A stretch of 13,448 nucleotides of DNA from XYA12-FULL-58-9 sp001798605. GTDB lineage: Bacteria > Myxococcota > XYA12-FULL-58-9. Made by a program: the position numbers and the translations under genes. Shown one piece after another: positions 1 through 6,515 of this stretch. The stretch covers positions 1 to 13,448 of the forward strand of contig DAINMX010000186.1 of assembly GCA_036736205.1 (NCBI GenBank), written 5' to 3'. Under the pieces are notes generated by a model that did no database searches, was not told where the DNA came from, and saw nothing but the letters and a program-made list of their open reading frames with translations. Position 1 is the stretch's first letter. Every line of letters begins with the position of its first letter.

Positions 1-175
1 AGCACTTGGCGTCCAAACGTCCCGCCGCAGCCAGTTGCTGTGGTTTGCTCGACCGCTGGGGGACTCTGGTTGGGCGGGCAGGGGCTGCGGCGGGCGCCTC
101 ATCTGGCCACAGATGGTGGATCGTGGTGCTGGATGTCTGGTTTCCTTTTCGACGTTGCCGGGGTATGATGCCGTC
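1..175. other. 5' flank without a supported gene
   Basis: No convincing coding region is seen here. An open frame runs from position 35 into the gene that starts at 176, but its extra N-terminal residues are rich in Trp, Gly and Arg and would bury a clear signal peptide inside the protein, so it is treated as upstream sequence. The only signal of note is a -10-like TATGAT at 164-169. Confidence 0.5.
141..169 (+). promoter_or_regulatory. Possible promoter placing the transcript start at the ATG
   Basis: TATGAT at 164-169 matches the bacterial -10 consensus at five of six positions. The hexamer 17 bp upstream (TTTCCT, 141-146) is a poor -35. The ATG of the first gene lies only 6 nt after the -10, and no Shine-Dalgarno sequence is visible before it, so transcription from this site would give a leaderless or nearly leaderless mRNA. 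The placement rests on sequence only. Confidence 0.3.
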
Positions 176-1084
176 ATGCTCCACAGCTCTCCCCGCAGCC
201 CGCGAGCGACTGGGCCATTGGTTCTGTGGTGCTCCACGCTTGTGGGAGCGTGGTTCTTACCCCATGTGGCCAAGGCCCAATCATCCATGGTGTTGTGCCT
301 CGACGAGCTGAGCTTGGTAGGGGTGGATGACGCCACCACCACGAAACTCAAGAGCGGTTTGACGGCGCTCGCTGCCGAGCATGGGGTGAGTCTTTTCTTC
401 GATGCTAACGGTGCGTGCCTACCGGGTTCTGGTGCCCACACCGAGTTGTTGGCCCATGCCCGCGGTCGGGTGACGGTGTTGGCCGATAGGATGCGCATCG
501 TCTTGATGTTGCTGGACGAACGCGGGACCCGCAAGGGCAATGAGCTCGTGAGCCACGACAAGGTCGATGGCTTTCCGTCGCGCGCGACAGAAGCCTTGGT
601 GGCCAACCTGTTGCAGATAGCCGGGCTCACATCGCCAACCAAACGCAAAAAGTCGACTCCCACAAACAGGGACGTGTCACCTACCCAAGAGCAAGTTGTT
701 GCGGCCGCCGAAACCCTGGGCAAGACCACAGACGTCGAACTTGACGCCAGCCGACAACCTGCGTCGAGCTCCATGGGTTGGGGGCCGCCACTTTTTTGGG
801 GAGCAGGGGGTGTAGCCTTGGGCTTGGGGGTCTACTTTGGCGTGCAGGCGCGCCAAGACTTTGATGCCGTGGAATCCAACGCATACGGATCCCAACTGCG
901 TGACGAGTCCGGGCGCCACAATCAGATGGGTGCCAACATTTGTTTTGTCACCGGTGCCGTTCTTGCTGCGGTAGGAACGCTGTGGTGGCTGTTGACCGAT
1001 ACCTCCCCGACGGCTTTACCTGCCAGAGCGGCCGCGGGCAGCACCCACGGCGGAGCGTTTGCGGAGGTGGGCTTTGACTGGTGA
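176..1084 (+). CDS. Exported protein with C-terminal double transmembrane hairpin, function unknown
   Basis: A 302-aa protein from the ATG at 176. This start was chosen because it puts a signal peptide at the N-terminus: a hydrophobic stretch (PLVLWCSTLVGAWFL) followed by a likely signal peptidase I site, AKA|QSS, after residue 34. The first 150 mature residues form an alpha/beta-looking domain (DELSLVGVDDATTTKLKSGL...) of the kind at the N-termini of myxobacterial PEGA/TPR-type envelope proteins. A polar linker with a Lys/Arg cluster (about 154-160) follows. Two hydrophobic segments near residues 204-225 and 253-274 are joined by a charged loop (QARQDFDAVESNAYGSQLRD). This hairpin is a recurrent C-terminal module in Myxococcota proteins, often encoded beside Ser/Thr kinases. 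It stands 4 nt before the lipoprotein gene and probably shares its transcript with the kinase-cyclase gene. No catalytic motif was recognised. Confidence 0.72.
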   Translation: MLHSSPRSPRATGPLVLWCSTLVGAWFLPHVAKAQSSMVLCLDELSLVGVDDATTTKLKSGLTALAAEHGVSLFFDANGACLPGSGAHTELLAHARGRVTVLADRMRIVLMLLDERGTRKGNELVSHDKVDGFPSRATEALVANLLQIAGLTSPTKRKKSTPTNRDVSPTQEQVVAAAETLGKTTDVELDASRQPASSSMGWGPPLFWGAGGVALGLGVYFGVQARQDFDAVESNAYGSQLRDESGRHNQMGANICFVTGAVLAAVGTLWWLLTDTSPTALPARAAAGSTHGGAFAEVGFDW

Positions 1085-1088
1085 AGAA

Positions 1089-1955
1089 TTGAACAGAGTC
1101 GCTGTGAGCCCGTGGCTCGGCGCGCTCCGTGCACTCTGTGCACTCGGTGCGCTCGGTGCACTCGGCGTGACGGGCTGCACCCTTAACTTTCCCGGTGCCG
1201 CCAGTCAAGAATACCCGTGCCGAGAGTCCTATGACTGTGTGTCCGGATGGACTTGCATCGAACACGTTTGCAGCAACGGGACCAGCGGCGACCACCATTC
1301 TACGGAGGGCGACGACCAGCATCCCCAGGATGGCGGCGGCGACAACCAGCATCCCCAGGATGGCGGCGGCGACAACCAGCATCCCCAGGATGGCGGCAAC
1401 CCAGATCCTGCGGATGGCGACGGCGGGGATGGTCTGCGCAGGTGTGGCCCGCGGGAGAATTGCCGTGATGCGAATCCTCCCTGTGAATGTGAGCCGGATT
1501 TCGAGTGCAACGAGGCCAACCACATGTGTTTGCGGAGTTTTGCTGAAGGCGGTTCATGTCCTAATAACACCATCCAACGACAATCCGATTCGGTGTGTTT
1601 GCCGATGTCTGACACACTAGACGACTGCGAACAGCAATGTGAATCGTCACCTTCAGATGACAATTACGGCTGTTTTTACAACGATGAGACCTACTTATGC
1701 CTCCCGTGTCTGAGGACGAATAACGGACTTATTGTGCCGTGTGACCCTGACCTGATCGAGGCCTACTGCCGAGACAGTGCATGCCCGCTCTCAATATATC
1801 AACCTAATGCATGGTCATATCAATGCGGTGAACAAGAACTCCCGGCGCTCGTCGCGGTGTGCATAGAATTCGGTGATGACTGCAGTTGCATCAGAGAAGA
1901 GACGACCTACGAAAGACCACGCTGTCTGATCTCCGTTGATTGTGGTTGGACGTGA
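1089..1955 (+). CDS. Cys-rich predicted lipoprotein with tandem QHPQDGGG repeats
   Basis: A 288-aa protein if started at the TTG at 1089 (MNRVAV...), 4 nt after the previous stop. A GTG at 1104 or an overlapping TTG at 1059 are alternatives; the choice is uncertain, but 1089 gives a normal lipoprotein signal with an Arg in the n-region. The hydrophobic core is built of ALR/ALC/ALG triplets and ends at the lipobox V-T-G-C, lipidated Cys about residue 30. Then come a four-Cys module (C44, C50, C56, C61; C-x5-C-x5-C-x4-C), three copies of a 10-residue D-N/D-QHPQDGG unit (75-104), an acidic linker, and a long Cys-rich region (over 20 Cys) that is likely disulfide-bonded outside the cytoplasm. The repeats probably form a flexible stalk between two folded parts. 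The last third has about 50% GC, lower than its neighbours. Function is unknown; a surface or binding role is only an inference. Confidence 0.7.
   Translation: MNRVAVSPWLGALRALCALGALGALGVTGCTLNFPGAASQEYPCRESYDCVSGWTCIEHVCSNGTSGDHHSTEGDDQHPQDGGGDNQHPQDGGGDNQHPQDGGNPDPADGDGGDGLRRCGPRENCRDANPPCECEPDFECNEANHMCLRSFAEGGSCPNNTIQRQSDSVCLPMSDTLDDCEQQCESSPSDDNYGCFYNDETYLCLPCLRTNNGLIVPCDPDLIEAYCRDSACPLSIYQPNAWSYQCGEQELPALVAVCIEFGDDCSCIREETTYERPRCLISVDCGWT
1122..1166 (+). repeat. Five 9-bp units encoding the signal-peptide core
   Basis: Five near-identical 9-bp units follow each other in frame: GCGCTCCGT, GCACTCTGT, GCACTCGGT, GCGCTCGGT, GCACTCGGC. They encode ALR-ALC-ALG-ALG-ALG, which is nearly the whole hydrophobic core of the lipoprotein signal peptide. 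Gain or loss of a unit would keep the frame and change core length by three residues. Confidence 0.85.
1311..1400 (+). repeat. Three tandem 30-bp units in the lipoprotein gene
   Basis: Three contiguous 30-bp units at 1311-1340, 1341-1370 and 1371-1400. They differ at one base near the start of unit 1 (GACGAC versus GACAAC) and at the last bases of unit 3 (GGCAAC versus GGCGGC). They are in frame and encode QHPQDGGG-type decapeptides. The near identity at DNA level points to recent duplication or active slippage. There are no spacers, so this is not a CRISPR array. Confidence 0.93.
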
Positions 1956-1991
1956 TAGATTACCCATGCCTGCCGCGAAAACACGCTCTCC

Positions 1992-4349
1992 ATGAATAGC
2001 GATTTTCGGAAAGGCGATATCCTCGGTCGCTACCGCATCGAGGAGCTCATTGGTCGCGGCGCGTCGGGAATGGTCTACCGCGCCTTTGACACCACTTTGT
2101 CGGCGCAGATCGCGCTCAAGGTGTTGACGTTAGAAGACAGTGAAGAGAGCATCGCTCGCTTCAATCGCGAGATCTTGGTCGCACGCCAGCTCACCCACCC
2201 CAGCATCTGTCGCGTCTTTGACTTGCACATCGAAGAGGGCGTGCGCTTTCTCACCATGGAATTTGTGGCCGGCCGCACCCTGGCTGCAATCCTCGAGGAG
2301 GAGGGCGTTCTCGAGCCCGAGCGGGCAGTGAACATCGTGCGCCAACTCTGTCGTGCCCTGCTGGCGGGGCACAAGAACAACATTGTCCACCGCGACCTCA
2401 AACCGGCCAACGTCATCCTCGACCACAAGGACCGGCCCAAGGTCCTCGATTTTGGCCTGGCCAAACAACTCGAGGACAGAAGGCTGACCTCGCCGGGGGT
2501 CGTGGTGGGCACACCGCGCTACATGGCACCAGAGGTCATGGCTGGCCGCACTGCGAGCACCCAAAGCGACCTCTTCTCCTTGGGGGCGATCCTCTATCAC
2601 TGTCTCACCGGCCGCACTCCCTACGATGGCGAGAGCATTGGCGCGCTGATCGGTGCCCACCAAGAACAGCGCCCCATGCCGCCGGAGCGCTACAATGCCG
2701 CGGTGAGCGATGCGCTGAGTGCCATTGTCCTTGCCGCTGTCGCGCCCGTGCCCGCAGACCGCCCCGACAGCGTCATGGTGCTCGAAAAGCGACTGGGCAA
2801 GGTGTTTGCCACCGTTCCCACCCGTGCTGATGGCTCAGTGGTGAGCTGGCACGATGACATCGAAGGCACAGTGTCACTGATGCTCACCGACCCCAACGTG
2901 TCGGCATTGATCCAACAGAAGGTCAAGCACCTCACCGTGATGTTCAGTGACATTGCCGGCATTACCTCTTTCTTCGATCGCAAAGGGGATGTCGCGGGAA
3001 GAAAGCGTATTTACGCCCACAACAAGCTCCTGTTCCCGATCATTCGCGTGCACCGCGGTGTGATCATCAAGACGATCGGCGATGCGATCATGGCTACCTT
3101 CGCCGACGCCGAGGATGCGGTCACCGCCGCGATAGAGATGCAGCGCATTCTCTCCGTTTCTAATTCCAATTCTAATACGTCAATGCCCACGGACGACGAG
3201 CCCACCGAAATCCGCCTCGGTATTCACAGCGGCGACGCGGTGGTGGAACGCAAGGATGTATTTGGTGACACGGTCAATGTGGCCGCGCGCATCTGTTCGA
3301 AGACTGAGAAGAACCAGATCCTCATCTCCCAGGCCACCCAACAGCTCTTGAGGGCCGATTCCTTTGCGTTGAATCAGCACATGGTGACCACCCTCAAGGG
3401 CAAGAGAGGTGACTTTCGTCTGTTCGCGGTGCAATGGACCGACGAGGACCTCGGCGAAACCGTGAAACTTGAGCTTGCGCCCGAGCCCAGGCTCCACATG
3501 CATTCCTCCGATGACCACAATCCTGTGGTGCCATCTGTGGATGAAACCGAACGGATGCCCCTGCGCAAGCCCTCCTTGAAACTCACCGAGAGACCCGCTG
3601 AGGAATTGCCGGCGCAACCCGACGACGAATTCCCTAACGAATCGCAGTGGGCATACCCGACGGCATCAACCTACGCGCCGAACCAAGGGTCCCGCGGTAG
3701 CTCCACACGGTGGGCGGCCTTCGCTGTCGGCACAGCCCTGCTGTTGGCGGCAGGTTGGTGGTTGAGCAGACAGAGTCCGGACGCCACAGACGCCACGGGG
3801 GACGTGATGGGTGCACAACCCGATGCCGTTGTGACAGCCGAACAGCGGCAAGAGGCAACCACGGCGTCGAACCACCGAGAGGGTGCGGAGCAGCCAATTC
3901 CCAAAAACCCTGTCGAGCGCAACGATCAGACGCGCCCGTCACAGAACCGCGCCAAAGCGCGGGCGCGCGGGCAGGACAAGGTAGCGGCCCAGGAGCGCTG
4001 CGCCCTCATTGTCGCCAAGATGAAAAGTAAGGGCATCGTTGTGGGGGACCACTCTGGATTGGATGAGGCCAAGCTCAACGCAGAGCGGTTGCTCAATCAA
4101 CGCAAGTACACAGACGCTCTCGCCGCTGCCGATCTGGCGGTGGCTCAGGTTGACAACATGCGGATCGACCGCACCTTCGTAACCGCCAAAATGACGCGAG
4201 TCAGCCGGCTGGTGGAGAGCTCGCCCAACGAGGCCACCAAGAAGCGCTTGACCAGTCTGCTCGATCAAGTGCTCACGGACTTTGACTCGGGCCGATATAT
4301 CGAGGCCAATCGTGGGATCAACCGGGTGCTCGCTGTTGCCAAGTTGTAA
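1992..4349 (+). CDS. Ser/Thr protein kinase fused to a class III adenylyl cyclase, single-pass membrane protein
   Basis: A 785-aa protein that phosphorylates Ser/Thr and is predicted to make cAMP. Kinase domain, about residues 13-270: Gly-rich loop GRGASGMV (21-28), Lys43, Glu60, catalytic loop HRDLKPAN (Asp135), DFG (153-155) and GTPRYMAPE (173-181), all intact; Thr166, Ser167 and Thr174 are candidate activation-loop sites. Cyclase domain, about 311-485: metal-binding Asp320 (FSDIAG) and Asp364 (GDAIMATF), Lys360 and Asp426 at the purine-selecting positions (adenylyl rather than guanylyl type), and Asn429/Arg433 (NVAAR) for the transition state. A Pro/acidic linker leads to one transmembrane segment (about 574-593, FAVGTALLLAAGWW). 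The remaining 190 residues lie outside the cytoplasm: a Gln/Ala/Arg-rich stretch, then a helical region (about 665-785). Both enzymes are cytoplasmic, so the tail may be the sensor. No clear ribosome binding site precedes the ATG. It follows the lipoprotein gene by 36 nt. Confidence 0.93.
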   Translation: MNSDFRKGDILGRYRIEELIGRGASGMVYRAFDTTLSAQIALKVLTLEDSEESIARFNREILVARQLTHPSICRVFDLHIEEGVRFLTMEFVAGRTLAAILEEEGVLEPERAVNIVRQLCRALLAGHKNNIVHRDLKPANVILDHKDRPKVLDFGLAKQLEDRRLTSPGVVVGTPRYMAPEVMAGRTASTQSDLFSLGAILYHCLTGRTPYDGESIGALIGAHQEQRPMPPERYNAAVSDALSAIVLAAVAPVPADRPDSVMVLEKRLGKVFATVPTRADGSVVSWHDDIEGTVSLMLTDPNVSALIQQKVKHLTVMFSDIAGITSFFDRKGDVAGRKRIYAHNKLLFPIIRVHRGVIIKTIGDAIMATFADAEDAVTAAIEMQRILSVSNSNSNTSMPTDDEPTEIRLGIHSGDAVVERKDVFGDTVNVAARICSKTEKNQILISQATQQLLRADSFALNQHMVTTLKGKRGDFRLFAVQWTDEDLGETVKLELAPEPRLHMHSSDDHNPVVPSVDETERMPLRKPSLKLTERPAEELPAQPDDEFPNESQWAYPTASTYAPNQGSRGSSTRWAAFAVGTALLLAAGWWLSRQSPDATDATGDVMGAQPDAVVTAEQRQEATTASNHREGAEQPIPKNPVERNDQTRPSQNRAKARARGQDKVAAQERCALIVAKMKSKGIVVGDHSGLDEAKLNAERLLNQRKYTDALAAADLAVAQVDNMRIDRTFVTAKMTRVSRLVESSPNEATKKRLTSLLDQVLTDFDSGRYIEANRGINRVLAVAKL
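3159..3176 (+). repeat. Three 6-bp units (Ser-Asn)3 inside the cyclase domain
   Basis: TCTAAT, TCCAAT and TCTAAT in frame encode SNSNSN at residues 390-395. They form an AT-rich island in an otherwise GC-rich gene and lie in a polar loop between the cyclase helix ending in EMQRIL and the strand EIRLGIHSGD. The loop does not carry catalytic residues. Confidence 0.7.
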
Positions 4350-4460
4350 TCAGCGGCGGTTTGTGGCTTCCCCTCCTGCACCAGGCGGAGATAGAGTGCC
4401 CCCATCGACATGTCTGCGAAACCCAACTTGCCCTGTGGATTTCGGTCCGTTGTGTGGTCG

Positions 4461-6036
4461 ATGCGTCATTCACCTGACACCGATGTTGTAACTCGGGCCG
4501 GACGAAGCCTGGGGCTTTGTGCGGCGATGCTGCTCGCTGGCTGCGGCAGGCACAAAACGGGGCGATCTCAGCCGTCGGCGGCCTGGCGGTGTCACCAAGC
4601 AGCGGCGAAATCCTGTGGGTCGATTGGCGTCTGCACCGCGTGACCTCCATGACGGTGGAGGTCGGCTCGGCATCGTCGAAGTGGCTGGGCGGTGTGGTTA
4701 CCCCGAGCTCGAGTTGGTCACCGGTCATTGATCCCGCCGCGGCGTTTGAGGGCTCGTCGATGGTTGCCGATGCCGCGTTCCAGCCGGTCATGGCTGTGGA
4801 TGTCGACCACAACAGCCTCTATGTCATGCAGGTTCCTTACAATTCCATGGGGACCCGGCTGATGCGGTTTGAGCTCGACAGCGGGGTCTATCGCGGCTGG
4901 GTCGGCAGGGTCCTCCTGCCCCCAACCGGAGGTGACGCCGGCTGCGTCTCCGCCAGTGTCGGGGCATTTGCGCCGGGGTGGTGCCTGGGCGGCATGGGGG
5001 GATCGGGATACATTTCCTCTCCGACCATGTTTTCCAGTCCAGACTCCATGGCCGCCGCTCCTGCAACCAATGCAATCTACTTTGTCGACGGCAGCACCAT
5101 CAAACGCATGGCCGCGGGCACCGGACAATTCAATGGGTGGACTGGCATCGTCGGTGCGCTCCCAACGGGTGGAGCCGCGGGATGCTCATCGACCCCGATC
5201 GGTACGATGACCCCCGGGTGGTGTACGGGCGGCAGGGGTGGCGTGAACTCTAGTGCCGTGGGGGATGGCAATTTGTCCCAGCATGTTCCCGGTATGGCCG
5301 TCGATGGCGTCGGCAACGCAATTTTTGTCGCTGACGCGGACAGGCACCGGGTGTTGAAGTTTGATCTCACGAGCGGTGCCTTTGTCGGGTGGATCGGCAA
5401 GATCGATGAATCACCCACCGGCGGTATGGCCGACTGCGTTGGTGCCACTGGGTATACGCCGGGATGGTGTATCGGGGGAACAACGGCGTCGGGAGCGGGC
5501 TCGGGGGAACTCACGGGTCCATGCGGCATCGCCGTGGACTCGGTGCGAGATGCCCTCTTCGTTGCAGACGGGTCGACCGCATCGCGGCCAAGGGTGGTTC
5601 GCTTTCAGGCGTCGACCGGTTGCGCCGGTGCACCGATAGGCACCGTCACCCCGGGTTGGTGTGTGGGCGGCCAAGCCCTCTCTGGCGCGATAGACGGCGC
5701 CTGCGGGCTCTTGCGGTCGCATCGGACAGCGGGGCACTCTACGTCGCCGACTCCTTGGGCTACCGCATCCAACTGTTGAACTCGGTGTCCGGGGAGTTTG
5801 TGGGTTGGGTGGGAAGGCTCGGAAGCTCGCCCACCGGCGGAGGACCTGGATGCATGACGGCCGCTTCGGGGGAGCTCACCCCTTCGCTGTGCACCGGCGG
5901 TACCGCGCGGGCAGCCATGGCCATCGAGTCCGAGGGCGGGTTTGGTGCCATCGGGCAGCTCCTGGTCGTCCCGGGCACCGGGGCCTTGTTGGTCATCGAT
6001 TCCTTGAATCGGGTGCAACAACTGACCGGTATGTGA
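4461..6036 (+). pseudogene. NHL-repeat beta-propeller lipoprotein, broken by two frameshifts
   Basis: Three consecutive frames together make one lipoprotein. Frame A (ATG at 4461, possibly 4410) encodes a signal peptide ending in the perfect lipobox L-A-G-C (Cys codon 4542-4544). After the AAAACGGGG run (4554-4562) homology continues in frame B (GAISAVGGLAVSPSSGEILW); one extra G would join them as ...CGRHKTGAISAVGG. Frame B runs through about four blades, each with an AVD...LFVADG-like strand set, a GWVG/GWIG turn, PTGG..GC and TPGWCxGG. Near the GGG at 5705-5707 the frame shifts again; one extra G gives ...DGACGALAVASDSGALYVAD, and frame C carries the last one or two blades to the stop at 6036. 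Blade five also lacks its GWIG-PTGG part. A domain of about six or seven blades for envelope protein binding is expected of the family. Frame B alone (4517-5779, 420 aa) could be annotated as a gene but has no signal peptide and ends mid-blade. Sequencing error remains possible. Confidence 0.75.
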
Positions 6037-6060
6037 TCTTTTCGTAACTGGCAGTCGACC

Positions 6061-6258
6061 CTACTTGTTGACCACGGTGTACGAGAGCGCGATCTCCTTG
6101 GCCCCTCGCTTCACCTTCACCTCGACTGCCCCGGTACCCTCCTTGAGGACCGCGAGAGCTTCCGCGACCGAGCTCACCGAACGCGCGTTGACTGTCAGCA
6201 CAACATCTTTTGACCTAAAACCCAGCGCTGCCAGAGGGCTGTCCTTCTTGAACGCCAT
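6061..6258 (-). CDS. Orphan PDZ-like domain protein or fragment (65 aa)
   Basis: The 65 residues read like the C-terminal two thirds of a PDZ domain: SPLAALGFRSKDVVLTVNAR matches the usual pattern of small residues, SxxAxxGhxxxDhhhxhNxx, where the carrier is typically a periplasmic protease or a type II secretion protein. A helix (SVAEALAVLKEG) and two final strands (VEVKVKRGAKEIALSYTVV) follow. The ATG at 6258 has a GGAGG 10 nt upstream. In frame the sequence stays open only back to a TGA some 12 codons upstream, reading GGGGITI, which is the natural start of the PDZ fold, so the domain's upstream partner is missing. It may be a small independent protein or the remnant of a truncated gene. 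It is convergent with the NHL pseudogene, 24 nt apart. Confidence 0.5.
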   Translation of the reverse strand: MAFKKDSPLAALGFRSKDVVLTVNARSVSSVAEALAVLKEGTGAVEVKVKRGAKEIALSYTVVNK

Positions 6259-6302
6259 GATCGTGATGCCTCCGCCTCCTGCGTTCCTCCATAATCAATG
6301 GT

Positions 6303-6348
6303 GTTCGGCTATCCCATCCCCAAAGGCCGCTCATCCAAGGCGCCGAAC
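6303..6348. repeat. 7-bp inverted repeat in the intergenic region
   Basis: GTTCGGC at 6303-6309 and GCCGAAC at 6342-6348 are perfect inverted copies separated by 32 bp. There is no T-run after either arm, so a terminator is not supported. It could be a loose hairpin or a spaced binding site, and a chance match cannot be excluded. Confidence 0.35.
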
Positions 6349-6374
6349 GTTAACAGGCTCGGGGGGTTGTGACT

Positions 6375-6426
6375 ATGACGCGAACATGACGCGAATCTGG
6401 TTGGCTTGACACAACCTGCTGGTTGG
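6375..6426. promoter_or_regulatory. Repeat cluster, candidate operator/promoter region of the FGGY kinase gene
   Basis: Two 10-bp direct copies, ATGACGCGAA at 6375-6384 and 6386-6395, are one helical turn (11 bp) apart. They are followed by CTGGTTGG at 6397-6404 and again at 6419-6426, 22 bp apart. Between them CAACC at 6412-6416 makes inverted pairs with both flanking GGTTG copies (GGTTG-N8-CAACC-N4-GGTTG). A perfect TTGACA hexamer (6406-6411) lies in the 8-bp spacer, though no good -10 follows at 16-18 bp. Helically phased repeats 90-140 bp upstream of a sugar kinase gene suit a transcription factor site; which factor is unknown. Confidence 0.45.
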
Positions 6427-6515
6427 ACGCAGTTGCAAAACCGATGGCAAGAAGCGTCTGTTGGCGCAATACTGCACGTGTCTTTTGGCATACACCTTGT
6501 GATAGCTAGACCGAC

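Noticed and set aside
35..175. N-terminal extension of the first gene
   Set aside because: It would bury the signal peptide 47 residues inside the protein, and the added residues look non-coding.
1311..1400. CRISPR-like short repeats
   Set aside because: The units are directly contiguous without spacers, in frame, and encode a decapeptide; no cas gene is nearby.
948..1523. Minus-strand frame with repeated AAILGMLVV units
   Set aside because: The repeats are simply the antisense reading of the 30-bp coding repeats of the lipoprotein gene; the frame also overlaps two well-supported genes.
6406..6434. Sigma-70 promoter built on the TTGACA at 6406-6411
   Set aside because: No acceptable -10 hexamer is found 16-18 bp downstream; the hexamer is kept only as part of the repeat cluster.
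6421..6436. Sigma-54 type -24/-12 element (TTGGACGCAGTTGCA)
   Set aside because: The GG and GC dinucleotides are 8 bp apart rather than the required 10.
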